From G965212025 sp965215765 (GTDB taxonomy: Bacteria > Pseudomonadota > Gammaproteobacteria > Poriferisulfidales > Oxydemutatoraceae), in contig OZ244118.1 in assembly GCA_965215765.1 (NCBI GenBank), positions 1,488,001-1,552,000 on the forward strand: a stretch of DNA of 64,000 nucleotides. The letters are read 5' to 3'. The notes below the pieces were generated by a model. That model did not search any database, had not been told where the DNA came from, and was given only the letters and a program-made list of their open reading frames with translations. Position 1 is the first letter of the stretch; each line of letters starts with the position of its first letter. Made by a program: the position numbers and the translations under genes. Shown here in pieces: positions 26,692-36,425 of this stretch.

Positions 26692-28098
26692 TCACTTTGC
26701 CCGGTACTTGGAAATGGGCACCTTGCTCTGTCCTCTTTTTCCGTTGACATGCTTTTCTATGCATTTAATCATGAGTTTGGCGATGTCCTTGCCAGTAGTG
26801 CTTTCAATACCTTCCAGGCCTGGTGAAGAGTTGATTTCCAGCACCTTGGGCCCGTCTTTGGAGCGAATCATATCCACGCCTGCGGCTTTAAGACCCATGG
26901 CTTTGGCAGCGCGTGTTGCAATTTTTCTTTCGGAAGCGGTGACCTTGATTTCGTGTGCTGTTCCTCCGAGGTGCAGATTGGCTCTGAATTCTCCTGCTGC
27001 AGCCTCCCGCCCAATAGAACCCACAACTTTTCCGTCTACTACGAAGCAACGGATATCTTTTCCGTTCGCCTCGCGAATGAATTCCTGCACGAGAATGTTG
27101 GCGTGCAGGCTTTTAAAGGCGTTGATGACACTTTCCGCAGCTTTACCGGTTTCTGCGAGCACGACACCCTTGCCTTGCGTCCCTTCAAGCAGTTTGATGA
27201 TGACGGGTGCCCCTCCCGCCATTTTGATGATTTCTACGGTATCGACGGGTGAGTTGGCAAACCCGGTGGTGGGCATCATGATGCCGTTGTTGGAAAGAAT
27301 TTGCAGCGAACGCAATTTGTCTCTTGAGCGCGCAATGGAAATGGAATCATTCAGGCAGTATGCGCCGGTTGAGAAGAACTGTTGTGTGACCGCACAGCCG
27401 TAGTAGGTCATGCTTGGTTTGATGCGGGGAATAACGGCATCTGCCAATAGTTGTTCACCACCTCGGTAACGTACCTGGGGGTTCGATGAGCTGATGTTGA
27501 TGTAGCACTGGCTAATATTGACGAAGCGCATGACGTGCCCGAGTTCCTCTCCGGCTTCTATGATCCGCTTGTTGGAATAAAGGAGGGGGTTACTGGCCAG
27601 TAGAACTATATTCAAGCTGTCTTTGCCGGGCTTGACTGCCTGGTATTCTTTCTGCACTTTTTGTTCGTCAAGTGCGCCGAGACAGAATGATGAGTCAGGA
27701 TCAATGAGGACGCGTTCCTTCATCGCTTCGCGGCCGAACAGCATGCGGTAGCCCATTGGGTCACGATTGGCCAGCGTGATTTCGATTTCCCAGCTTTCAT
27801 CTCCCAGCGCGACTGGCGTTCTTATGAGCAGGCGCCTTTCTTTTACGCCGCTTGAGCTTTTGACTTCTCTTTTGCCGACGACCGCTGCCCGACAACTCTG
27901 AATGGCTTTACGATTGCTTTGGAGAGGATGGATGTCAAAGTGGACGTATTTTTTACCGTCCTCTTCAAAGAGGCGGATGTTGAATGCGTGCAGGGAGGAA
28001 GTTTTGGCTCCTGAGTCAATGCGCGCCTTGATCATTGGCAACCCGAGTTCTGGTAAGGCGCACCACTCTTCTTTGCCAATAACGATTCTTTTGCCCAT
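26692..28098 (-). CDS. rimK: RimK-like ATP-grasp ligase fused to an N-terminal RimB-like protease domain
   Basis: A 468-residue fusion. Residues 1-140 form a retropepsin-like putative ATP-dependent zinc protease (RimB-type) domain: PELGLPMIKARIDSGAKTSS carries the DSGA aspartate and RMLFGREAM the second family motif. From about residue 160 to the end is an RimK ATP-grasp domain with GGAPVIIKLLEGTQGKGV, QEFIREANGKDIRCFVV and PKVLEINSSPGLEGIE. RimK adds glutamates to the C-terminus of ribosomal protein S6; RimB-type proteins act in the same system in some bacteria. Fusion of the two supports a joint role. It is on the minus strand after the Zorya region and is not obviously part of an operon. 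Confidence 0.88.
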   Translation of the reverse strand: MGKRIVIGKEEWCALPELGLPMIKARIDSGAKTSSLHAFNIRLFEEDGKKYVHFDIHPLQSNRKAIQSCRAAVVGKREVKSSSGVKERRLLIRTPVALGDESWEIEITLANRDPMGYRMLFGREAMKERVLIDPDSSFCLGALDEQKVQKEYQAVKPGKDSLNIVLLASNPLLYSNKRIIEAGEELGHVMRFVNISQCYINISSSNPQVRYRGGEQLLADAVIPRIKPSMTYYGCAVTQQFFSTGAYCLNDSISIARSRDKLRSLQILSNNGIMMPTTGFANSPVDTVEIIKMAGGAPVIIKLLEGTQGKGVVLAETGKAAESVINAFKSLHANILVQEFIREANGKDIRCFVVDGKVVGSIGREAAAGEFRANLHLGGTAHEIKVTASERKIATRAAKAMGLKAAGVDMIRSKDGPKVLEINSSPGLEGIESTTGKDIAKLMIKCIEKHVNGKRGQSKVPISKYRAK

Positions 28099-28200
28099 TT
28101 CAGACCTTCGTTGGGGAACAATTCGAGGCGACTTTTGCCCTGTCTTCAGGGTAGTTCTGGTGTCGTTCTTGTTGCCAGAAATTTCCGCTAGTCACGCAGA

Positions 28201-28806
28201 TCATGGTAACACCCCTTTGTCGCGAATCAGGTGGTGTGCTGCCAGGCTCGCTCTTTGCGCGGTCATAGTGCTTCGCGACCGCTGCTTCCGGTTCGAGCCG
28301 AGCTGAAGGAGTCGAGCGTCTCGCCAAGTCTTCGGGTCAAGGCTTTGAGACATGGCGACCAGCCTTATGGTTTCAAATCTCACGCGCATTTTGTCGAGTG
28401 TGGATAATTCTTTGGCAAGTCCTTCTTTGCTTTCGTTTCCCAGATGGCCGTAGACGAGGCTTAAATGGGGCTCGGAAAGCGCGCCTTTTAGCCCGAAATG
28501 CTTCTTGATCGCCTTTTGTGCCAACTCGATTTCCCGGGAATGTGCCACTTTGAGGTAAAAGCAGCGAAAGTACGTGTTTCGCCAGCCATAGCCCTTCAGG
28601 GTGACCGTGAGTGGGGGCAAATCGGCGGTGAGTGCCTGTGCTTTCGTCACTAGCCGGGACTGCGTTCGCGTCAGTCTTCCGATCAGTGTGATGTGGGGAG
28701 GGAAGGAGACAGTTTCAAATTGCCCTGCCAATTTTTTGATCTGTGCCTGCAGGAAACTGGCCTTTGGTTCGGATGGCACAAGCCACAGGGAAAAATCTTT
28801 TGACAC
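28201..28806 (-). CDS. 2H phosphoesterase, cyclic phosphodiesterase / 2'-5' RNA ligase-like
   Basis: A 201-residue protein with the two HxTx-type motifs of the 2H phosphoesterase family: PHITLIG near residue 38 and PHLSLVYG (HxS form) near residue 114. The opening SLWLVPSEP is typical of cyclic-phosphodiesterase-like members, which open cyclic phosphates in RNA processing. The start appears to be GTG at 28806. The last 35 or so residues (GSNRKQRSRSTMTAQRAS onward) look unrelated to the fold and could be a read-on extension. The substrate is unknown. It is 102 bp upstream of rimK on the same strand. Confidence 0.75.
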   Translation of the reverse strand: MSKDFSLWLVPSEPKASFLQAQIKKLAGQFETVSFPPHITLIGRLTRTQSRLVTKAQALTADLPPLTVTLKGYGWRNTYFRCFYLKVAHSREIELAQKAIKKHFGLKGALSEPHLSLVYGHLGNESKEGLAKELSTLDKMRVRFETIRLVAMSQSLDPKTWRDARLLQLGSNRKQRSRSTMTAQRASLAAHHLIRDKGVLP

Positions 28807-29044
28807 GATTGTTGATTATTGTTGGCTCAGCTATGGGTAATTTGCGTGCCGTGTTCAAGATGATGGGCGGGTGCAACTCCTGTTTCAGGTGTGCGCCGGT
28901 CTGGGCAAGGCGGACGCAGTTCGCAACGGGAAAGGGTGAGGGTCTGGGATATGCTTTCGTTGTGCAAAAATTTCACCAGGCGGTAGCATAGCGATTTCTC
29001 GTGGTTGATGCATACTTTGGCTGTTATTCAGAATGAGGGGGAGC

Positions 29045-29491
29045 ATGAAAAAAATGTTTTTGAGGGCGGCTTGTTTGCTGCTATGTTTCTGGCATGTTGT
29101 CGGTTTGGCAGCTTTGTGTGACGCTCTGAATGATTCGGAAGTGGCAAAAATCACACACGACGCCAAGTCATGTCAAGCTGCCGCAGGTGATACGGTCCAG
29201 ATGCAGGAGTGCGTAAAGCTGGAAGCCTCAAAACTGGAAGCACTGCTTAGAACCCGCCTTGCCACGCTGGAAAGTCGTCTGCCTCAGGATAAGCAGGGCA
29301 AGCTGGAACTCGCGCAGAAGCAATGGCTCTCCTACCGGGCGAGAGATACGGAGTTTTGGCAGAGCTGGTTCTCCTCACCTGCTTACACCGGTACTTATTG
29401 GCCTACCGTGGTCGTCGATTTGCAACTTTTTGTTTCCAGGCAACGGGCAATTGAGCTTGGGTGTGCCTTGAATCCACTTGGGGTGCAATAG
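29045..29491 (+). CDS. Exported LprI-like (DUF1311) protein
   Basis: A 148-residue protein with a signal peptide (MKKMFLRAACLLLCFWHVVG, cleavage probably near residue 22). The mature part has cysteines and a helix ending in LELAQKQWLSYRARDTEFW, the signature of the LprI / DUF1311 family of small periplasmic proteins. GGGGGAG lies just before the ATG at 29045, which supports this start over one at 29033. Some relatives inhibit lysozyme; the role here is unknown. It is followed by the repeated lnt 5' region. Confidence 0.78.
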   Translation: MKKMFLRAACLLLCFWHVVGLAALCDALNDSEVAKITHDAKSCQAAAGDTVQMQECVKLEASKLEALLRTRLATLESRLPQDKQGKLELAQKQWLSYRARDTEFWQSWFSSPAYTGTYWPTVVVDLQLFVSRQRAIELGCALNPLGVQ

Positions 29492-29512
29492 GGCATTACT
29501 GATTTTCCCGGG

Positions 29513-30153
29513 CATGGCTGCCAAGCGGCTGTCCCGGATAGTCGCTGCGTCATGGTGTTAAGGGTTTCTTCTTTCGGTTCACTTCGCTGGTTCCTGGCTC
29601 CCGCGTGTTTGCTGCTGGGGCTAGTTTTGACAACGGCTTTCGCTCCGTTTTCGTATTACTGGCTGATCATTCCGGTTTTGGGCCTTGTGCTGACCGGCTG
29701 GCACTTGGCAACGCTTGGCGCTGCGTCATGGCTGCCAATCGGCTGTGCCGGACAGTCGCTGCATCATGGTGTTAAGGGTTTCTTCTTTCGGTTCACTTCG
29801 CTGGTTCCTGGCACCCGCGTGTTTGCTGCTGGGTCTCGTTTTGACAACGGCTTTCGCTCCGTTTTCGTATTACTGGCTGATCATTCCGGTTTTGGGTCTT
29901 GTGCTGACCGGCTGGCACTTGGCAACGCCCGGCGCAGCGTCATGGCTGCCAGGCGGTTGTGCCGGATAGTCGCAGCGTCATGGTGTTAAGGACTTCTTCT
30001 TTCGGTTCACTTCGCTGGTTCCTGGCACCTGCGTGTTTGCTGTTGGGTCTCGTTTTGACAACGGCTTTTGCTCCGTTTTCGTATTACTGGCTGACCATTC
30101 CGGTTTTGGGTCTTGTGCTGACCGGCTGGCACTTGGCAACGCCTGGTGCAGCG
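29513..30153 (+). repeat. Three-unit 214-bp tandem array covering the lnt 5' end
   Basis: Units start at 29513, 29727 and 29941 with CATGGCTGCC. Each contains the leader and first ~57 codons of lnt; start codons recur at 29552, 29766 and 29980. Only the third continues into the complete gene. Because 214 is not a multiple of three, the first copy (29552) reads through the second in another frame and stops at 29989, 10 nt into lnt. The second stops at 29969. Confidence 0.93.
29552..29989 (+). pseudogene. Truncated upstream copies of the lnt 5' end
   Basis: Two N-terminal fragments of Lnt (starts 29552 and 29766) carry the first membrane helix FLAPACLLLGLVL and then leave the Lnt frame. Both stop close to or inside the lnt start. 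They could be translated and affect lnt initiation, or simply be silent debris. Confidence 0.7.
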
Positions 30154-31545
30154 GCACTGGCGGGGTACTGCTTTGGCTTGGGATACATGGGGAGCAGCTC
30201 CTACTGGCTTTACTACAGTCTTCATGATCACGGCGAGGCAAGCCCGTTTGTTGCGTTGGGCGCCACGGCTTTATTCGTAGCGATACTTGCGGTGTTTTTT
30301 GCGGTGCTGGCTACGGTGGTGGCGCTGGCACGAAAAAAGAGCACAAATATGTATCTGACGCTATTACTTTGGCCGTCGGCATGGGTGCTTTGCGAGTGGT
30401 TGCGAACCGTCTCATTTGCGGATTTCCCCTGGAACCTGTTGGGTCAGGCCATGATTGATTCTCCTTTTTTCGGGCTTTTCCCCCTAATCGGAGTGTACGG
30501 GGTGTCGTGGCTGACTGTTTTTCTGGCGAGCCTGCTCGTTTTGGTGTGTTCCAACACTTTTTGCGGTGTTTTGCGGCGTGGGTCTGGCTTTTTGCGGCAG
30601 GCGGGGGCTTTTTGCGTCGCGGCGGTGGTGGTGGTCGGGGCTTCGCTTTCCAGTGAAGTATCCTGGACCTCGCCTTTGCCAGAAACTATTCGGGTAGGGG
30701 TTGTGCAGGCCAATATTCGCCAGGACGATAAATTCAAACCGGAACATTACGACAGCATTGTTGAGCGCTACCTTCGGATGACGAAAAGCGTGGATGCCGA
30801 TCTTGTGGTGTGGCCGGAAACCGCTTTGCCGCAAATTTACGAAAATTTGCAAAGTTCGGTCTTTCGGCCATTGGCAAAAGAGCTTCTGTCCCGGGGAACG
30901 GTGTTGGTCAGCGGAGTGTTCTCACGCGATTCGGAAAGCAAGCGTTTCCAAAACAGCCTGGTTATTCTTGGTGAGGAGCCGCAGTTCTATCACAAGCGCC
31001 ATTTGGTGCCTTTTGGCGAATATTTGCCGTGGCGTGGTCTGTTGAATATCTTTTCTGCGCTGGTCCGTATTCCCATGTCAGATATGTTGGCAGGCAAAGA
31101 ACCGGCTCTGCTGTCAGTTGGCGGGTACAAGGTCGGCGTTTCCATTTGTTACGAAGTCGCATTTGCCGATGAAATGCGCGAAGCCTCCCGGCAGGCCAAC
31201 TATTTGCTTAGCATCAGTAATGACTCATGGTTTGGCGATTCCAGTGCACCTCTTCAGCACTTGCAGATCGCGCGTGTGCGGGCTGCCGAGGCTCAGTTGC
31301 CAATGGTGCGTGCTACCAGCACTGGTGTTTCGGCTATCATTGCCCGCGACGGCTCCGTTATTGCGCAAGCTCCGTTATTTTCCGAGCAGGTGCTGAGTGG
31401 TACTTTGCAGCCACGTTCCGGGATCACGCTGTTTATGCGCTGGGGTGATTTGCCGCTTTTACTGGCTTCTTTTCTGATGATATTGCTGACATTTCTTCTG
31501 CCCAAGTGCCGTTCTGCTTGTGCCAGAGGCGGGTTCAAGGGATAG
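29980..31545 (+). CDS. lnt: Apolipoprotein N-acyltransferase
   Basis: A 521-residue inner-membrane enzyme that adds the third acyl chain to lipoproteins. The N-terminal half has several membrane helices; the C-terminal half is a nitrilase-like domain with the catalytic residues visible as Glu in VWPETALP, Lys in FYHKRHLVPFGEYLPW and Cys in VSICYEVAF. A final hydrophobic helix lies near the C-terminus. The ATG at 29980 is the third of three tandem start regions. No strong ribosome site precedes it, so initiation may depend on the leader. leuS and lptE follow, a usual gammaproteobacterial order. Confidence 0.92.
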   Translation: MVLRTSSFGSLRWFLAPACLLLGLVLTTAFAPFSYYWLTIPVLGLVLTGWHLATPGAAALAGYCFGLGYMGSSSYWLYYSLHDHGEASPFVALGATALFVAILAVFFAVLATVVALARKKSTNMYLTLLLWPSAWVLCEWLRTVSFADFPWNLLGQAMIDSPFFGLFPLIGVYGVSWLTVFLASLLVLVCSNTFCGVLRRGSGFLRQAGAFCVAAVVVVGASLSSEVSWTSPLPETIRVGVVQANIRQDDKFKPEHYDSIVERYLRMTKSVDADLVVWPETALPQIYENLQSSVFRPLAKELLSRGTVLVSGVFSRDSESKRFQNSLVILGEEPQFYHKRHLVPFGEYLPWRGLLNIFSALVRIPMSDMLAGKEPALLSVGGYKVGVSICYEVAFADEMREASRQANYLLSISNDSWFGDSSAPLQHLQIARVRAAEAQLPMVRATSTGVSAIIARDGSVIAQAPLFSEQVLSGTLQPRSGITLFMRWGDLPLLLASFLMILLTFLLPKCRSACARGGFKG

Positions 31546-31656
31546 CGGAATGCTGATGCCAATGTGCGAAAGCATGTGCCGTGCCGTGTTTGAGCACTTT
31601 CTGTGCCGCTCACGGCAACTGCTGCCAAGGCGGTTCCGGTCAAGTCCTGGAGAGTG

Positions 31657-34149
31657 ATGAACGACACTGATGCTTCCACAGCACGGTCACAGGGTGCTGC
31701 TTCTGAGGAAATTCTGAACCCCTACGATCCGGAAAGACTGGAGCGCGAGGCGCAATCCTATTGGCAGGAACACCGCTGTTTTGAGGCCAGGCCGGATCCG
31801 CAGCGCGAAAAATTCTATTGCCTGTCCATGTTTCCCTATCCCAGCGGGGCTTTACACATGGGGCACGTCCGCAACTACACGATCGGTGATGTAATCAGTC
31901 GCTATCAGCGCATGCGAGGCAAAAATGTCTTGCAGCCAATTGGGTGGGACGCTTTTGGCTTACCGGCTGAAAATGCGGCACTCGCCCGGTCATTGTCCCC
32001 GCGCGAATGGACAAGAAAAAACATCAAACGCATGAGACAGCAACTCCGTCGCTTGGGTTTTGCTTACGATTGGCAGCGTGAAATCAGCACTTGTGATGCG
32101 GACTACTACCGTTGGGAGCAATGGTTTTTTGGTCGGCTCTTCCGCCAAGGGCTCGCTTACCGCAAAGAAACTTTCGTCAACTGGGATCCGGTTGACAAAA
32201 CTGTGTTGGCAAATGAACAAGTGATTGAAGGCCGGGGCTGGCGTTCCGGTGCGTTGGCTGAGCGTCGAAAGATTCCGCAGTGGTTTCTGCGCATCACGAA
32301 CTATGCGGATGAATTGTTGCAGGGTCTGGACGATTTGCCGGAATGGCCGGAATCGGTCAGGCGCATGCAAAGAAACTGGATTGGGCGTTCGGAAGGCCTG
32401 GAAATTAATTTTCCCTGCGTGGATCGCAAAGAAGTTCTGGTCGTGTTCACGACTCGCCCGGATACGCTGATGGGGGTGAGCTACCTGGCGCTGGCTCCTG
32501 AGCATCCACTGGTGGCTGAGCGGTCTGAACACAATGAAGAATTGGCAGAATTTGTCCATGCCTGTCGCCAGCTGCCTGTTTCTGAATCTGCGCACAGCCG
32601 TTGTGAGAAAGCCGGGGTGGATACCGGGTTGCGTTGCCGCCACCCGATCAGTGGGGAATACCTGCCGGTCTGGTGTGCAAATTTCGTGTTGATGGAGTAC
32701 GGATTTGGCGCCGTGATGTCGGTGCCCGCGCATGATCAGAGAGACTGGGAATTTGCCCGAAAATATGGCTTGCCAATACGCCAGGTCATTCGTCCGCTTG
32801 ACGATGGACACTGGGACTTCGAGCAAGGTGCCTTTGTGGGAAAAGGAGTGGTATGCCACTCCGGGCAGCTGGACGGCCTGGACTACAGTCAGGCCTTCGC
32901 CATGTTGCGCGAAACGCTTGAGTCCAGCGGACAAGGCCGTGCAGTGACCCACTATCGTTTGCGTGACTGGGGGATTTCGCGACAAAGATACTGGGGTTGT
33001 CCCATCCCGATTGTTTATGCCGATGGCGAGCCGCAGGCGTTGCCGGACGATGCGCTTCCGGTTGTTTTGCCAGAAGAGGTGGACATGTCTGCGCAGGGGT
33101 CACCGCTGGCTGCAGACGGGAGCTTCTGTGATGCCGGGGTGAACGAGGACGGTGTCGCTTTGCGCCGTGAAACGGATACTTTTGATACCTTTTTTGAATC
33201 CAGCTGGTATTACGCGCGTTTTGCCAGTGCCGGTTGCCAACAAGCGATGCTTGACGAGGAGGCGAGTTACTGGTTGCCTGTGGATCAGTATGTGGGCGGG
33301 GTTGAGCATGCGGTTCTGCATTTGCTGTACGCCCGCTTTTTCCACCGCCTGATGCGTGACCAAGGGCTGGTTAGCGACTCTGAACCGTTTACGCGCCTTC
33401 TGACTCAGGGCATGGTGCTGAAAGATGGCGTGAAAATGTCAAAGTCCAAAGGCAATGTGGTGGATCCGGAAAGTTATATTGAACGCTACGGGGCGGATAC
33501 GGTTCGTCTGTTCATGATGTTTGCGGCACCACCGGAACAATCCATGGAGTGGTCGGAAGGGGGTGTGGAAGGGGCTTCCCGCTTTTTGAAGCGTTTGTGG
33601 CGTGGGGTCTGTGAACATTGCGATGCGTCTCCGGTGAAGGCGGAGGCGGATCGTGCCGCTGGTCTGGAACTTCGCTACCAAACACACAAAACCATCGAAA
33701 AAGTCAGCAATGACATTGGTTCTCGCTACGTATTCAATACCGCGATTGCGGCGATTATGTCTTTGCTTAATGCTTTGTTGCGTTTTTCAGATCGTTCGCA
33801 AGGTGGCCATCAGGTGCAGCGCGAAGGCTATGTCGCAATCGTGCAGTTGTTGGCGCCTGTGGTGCCGCATATCACTCATCATTTATGGTTTCGTCTGGGC
33901 TTTGACGAGCCGGTGATTGACAGCTCCTGGCCGCAGATCGACAGGGAAGCATTGCGGCGGGATCGCGTGACGGTGGTCGTGCAAGTCAATGGAAGGTTGC
34001 GTGCCAAACTGGAACTCATGAAGGGAAGCGGCGAAGAGCAGGTTTGCGAGCTGGCGTTGGCGAACAGTACTGTGCAGCGTTTTGTGACAGAAAGCCAAGT
34101 CAGGCGGGTGATTTTTGTTCCCGATCGCTTGGTAAATTTTGTGGTTTAG
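31657..34149 (+). CDS. leuS: Leucyl-tRNA synthetase
   Basis: An 830-residue class I synthetase that charges leucine tRNA. HIGH-type motif HMGH is at residues 67-70 and KMSKS at 593-597. The editing domain lies between (for example FTTRPDTLMGVSYLALAPEHP near 275), and WYYARF and the anticodon-binding region follow. The start is taken at 31657 (MNDTDAS), with GGAG about 5 nt upstream; a frame from 31603 is open but lacks family similarity. It is slightly shorter than the usual 860 residues. It ends 2 bp before lptE. Confidence 0.95.
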   Translation: MNDTDASTARSQGAASEEILNPYDPERLEREAQSYWQEHRCFEARPDPQREKFYCLSMFPYPSGALHMGHVRNYTIGDVISRYQRMRGKNVLQPIGWDAFGLPAENAALARSLSPREWTRKNIKRMRQQLRRLGFAYDWQREISTCDADYYRWEQWFFGRLFRQGLAYRKETFVNWDPVDKTVLANEQVIEGRGWRSGALAERRKIPQWFLRITNYADELLQGLDDLPEWPESVRRMQRNWIGRSEGLEINFPCVDRKEVLVVFTTRPDTLMGVSYLALAPEHPLVAERSEHNEELAEFVHACRQLPVSESAHSRCEKAGVDTGLRCRHPISGEYLPVWCANFVLMEYGFGAVMSVPAHDQRDWEFARKYGLPIRQVIRPLDDGHWDFEQGAFVGKGVVCHSGQLDGLDYSQAFAMLRETLESSGQGRAVTHYRLRDWGISRQRYWGCPIPIVYADGEPQALPDDALPVVLPEEVDMSAQGSPLAADGSFCDAGVNEDGVALRRETDTFDTFFESSWYYARFASAGCQQAMLDEEASYWLPVDQYVGGVEHAVLHLLYARFFHRLMRDQGLVSDSEPFTRLLTQGMVLKDGVKMSKSKGNVVDPESYIERYGADTVRLFMMFAAPPEQSMEWSEGGVEGASRFLKRLWRGVCEHCDASPVKAEADRAAGLELRYQTHKTIEKVSNDIGSRYVFNTAIAAIMSLLNALLRFSDRSQGGHQVQREGYVAIVQLLAPVVPHITHHLWFRLGFDEPVIDSSWPQIDREALRRDRVTVVVQVNGRLRAKLELMKGSGEEQVCELALANSTVQRFVTESQVRRVIFVPDRLVNFVV

Positions 34150-34151
34150 GC

Positions 34152-34682
34152 ATGACCGGGAAATGGAAATGGTTGTGGTTGGTGGCGGTTGTGCCAATGC
34201 TCACCGCTTGTGGTTATCACTTGGTCGGCAACAGTTCAAAATCTGGCGCGCACACGGAACTTCCGACAAAAATCGCTGTGGTGGGTTTGACGCATTACGA
34301 CCCCTTATACGTGGCGATGCGCTCTGTGTTGAACCGCCATGGGGTGAGAGTCGTGGCGCGTGGAAAGGCAGTCTGGCAGTTGGAGGTTCAAGGCCACAAA
34401 GTTTCTGAACAGGTCGCTGTGATTGGTACAGCGGCGGGTTCTTTCGAATACGATTTGCGTCTGGACGCAGAGGTTCAGACAGCCCTTAAAGGAAAAGGAA
34501 AAGTTCGCGTGCTCAGCACAAGGCACTTCAGCGTATACGGGGGTTACCCCAATGAGCCGAACAATCCGGTAGCCAGTGAGCAAAAGCGTCAGGAAGACCT
34601 GGGGCGTATGCGCGACGAATTGTGCGAACAAATTCTGGGACATTTGAAGTACCTGGCGAAGAAATACCGACGTGCTGCGTAG
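34152..34682 (+). CDS. lptE: LPS-assembly lipoprotein LptE
   Basis: A 176-residue lipoprotein. The signal peptide ends in the lipobox LTAC followed by GYHLVG, the GYxL start of mature LptE. LptE sits in the outer membrane as plug and partner of LptD in LPS export. The start at 34152 is 2 bp after the leuS stop. Its 3' end adjoins the ten-unit array made from the convergent garR gene end, and the first repeat unit begins about 4 bp after its stop. Confidence 0.88.
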   Translation: MTGKWKWLWLVAVVPMLTACGYHLVGNSSKSGAHTELPTKIAVVGLTHYDPLYVAMRSVLNRHGVRVVARGKAVWQLEVQGHKVSEQVAVIGTAAGSFEYDLRLDAEVQTALKGKGKVRVLSTRHFSVYGGYPNEPNNPVASEQKRQEDLGRMRDELCEQILGHLKYLAKKYRRAA

Positions 34683-34685
34683 TCA

Positions 34686-36425
34686 GAGACCGCCGGCTCG
34701 CCCGGCCTTTCCGCGGAGGTCAGTCTGTGTGGGAGGTCTTTCGGACTGTTTCCATAATCATGGCGCAATCCAGTTCCCCATGTCCGGAACTGACGGCGGT
34801 GCCCATACGCGAAAGTGCAGCGCTCAGTCCCTGGAGTTTCAGTCCCATGGCGGTGGCAAGAGACCGCCGGCTCGCCCAGTCTTTCGGTGGAGATCAGTCA
34901 GTGTGGGAGGTTTTTCGGACTGTTTCCATAATCATGGTGCAATCCAGTTCCCCATGTCCGGAATTGACGGTGGCACCCATACGCGAAAGTGCAGCGTTCA
35001 GTCCCTGGAGTTTCAGTCCCATGGCGGTGGCGAGAGACCGCCGGCTCGCCCGGCCTTTCCGCGGAGGTCAGTCTGTGTGGGAGGTCTTTCGGACTGTTTC
35101 CATAATTATGGCGCAATCCAGTTCCCCATGTCCGGAACTGACGGCGGTGCCCATACGCGAAAGTGCAGCGTTCAGTCCCTGGAGTTTCAGTCCCATGGCG
35201 GTGGCAAGAGACCGCCGGCTCGCCCAGTCTTTCGGTGGAGATCAGTCAGTGTGGGAGGTTTTTCGGACTGTTTCCATAATCATGGTGCAATCCAGTTCCC
35301 CATGTCCGGAATTGACGGTGGCACCCATACGCGAAAGTGCAGCGTTCAGTCCCTGGAGTTTCAGTCCCATGGCGGTGGCGAGAGACCGCCGGCTCGCCCG
35401 GTCTTTCGGTGGAGATCAGTCAGTGTGGGATGTCTTTCGGACTATTTCCATAATCATGGCGCAATCCAGTTCTCCATGTCCGGAATTGACGGTGGTGCCC
35501 ATACGCGAAAGTGCAGCGTTCAGTCCTTGGAGTTTCAGTCCCATGGCGGTGGCGAGAGACCGTCGGCTCGCCCGGCTCTTCGGTGGAGATCAGTCTGTGT
35601 GGGAGGTCTTTCGGACTGTTTCCATAATCATGGCGCAATCCAACTCCCCATGTCCGGAATTGACGGTGGCGTCCATACGCGAAAGTGCAGCGTTCAGTCC
35701 CTGGAGTTTCAGTCCCATGGCGGTGGCGAGAGACCGTCGGCTCGTCCGGCTCTTCGGTGGAGATTAGTCTGTGTGGGACATCTTTCAGACTGTTTCCATA
35801 ATCATGGCGCAATCCAGTTCTCCATGTCCGGAATTGACGGTGGTGCCCATACGCGAAAGCGCAGCGTTCAGTCCCTGGAGTTTCAGTCCCATGGCGGTGG
35901 CGAGAGACCGCCGGCTCGTCCGGCCTTTCGGTGGAGGTCAGTCTGTGTGGGAAGTCTTTCGGACTGTTTCCATAATCATGGCGCAATCCAGTTCCTCATG
36001 TCCGGAATTGACGGTGGCACCCATACGCGAAAGTGCAGCGTTCAGTCCCTGGAGTTTCAGTCCCATGGCGGTGGCGAGAGACCGCCGGCTCGCCCGGCCT
36101 TTCGGTGGAGGTCAGTCTGTGTGGGAGGTCTTTCGGACTGTTTCCATAATCATGGCGCAATCCAGTTCTCCATGTCCGGAACTGACGGTGGCGCCCATAC
36201 GCGAAAGCGCAGCGTTCAGCCCCTGGAGTTTCAGTTCCATGGCGGTGGCAAAAAATCGCAGGCTCGCCCGGCCTTTCTGCGGAGATCAGTCAGTGTGGGA
36301 GGTCTTTCGGACTGTTTCCATAATCATGGCGCAATCCAGTTCCCCATGTCCGGAATTGACGGTGGCGCCCACATGCGAAAGTGCAGCGTTCAGTCCCTGG
36401 AGTTTCAGTCCCATGGCGGTGGCGG
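34686..36425 (-). repeat. Ten-unit 174-bp tandem array from the garR 3' end
   Basis: Ten direct units of exactly 174 bp start at 34686 and every 174 bp after it. The last one (from about 36252) is the true 3' end of garR; the others are extra copies of about 47 C-terminal codons plus the spacer toward lptE. Units 1-2 and 3-4 form a near-identical dimer, and units 6 and 7 are also alike. The copies share a CGC-ATG codon pair (Arg-Met) where the intact gene has CAT-GTG (His-Val). Because 174 is a multiple of three, long frames (590 codons at 34672-36444, others on both strands) stay open; these are artefacts. Confidence 0.95.

Noticed and set aside
26591..27403. 270-codon plus-strand ORF
   Set aside because: It is antisense to rimK, which has full ATP-grasp and protease motifs.
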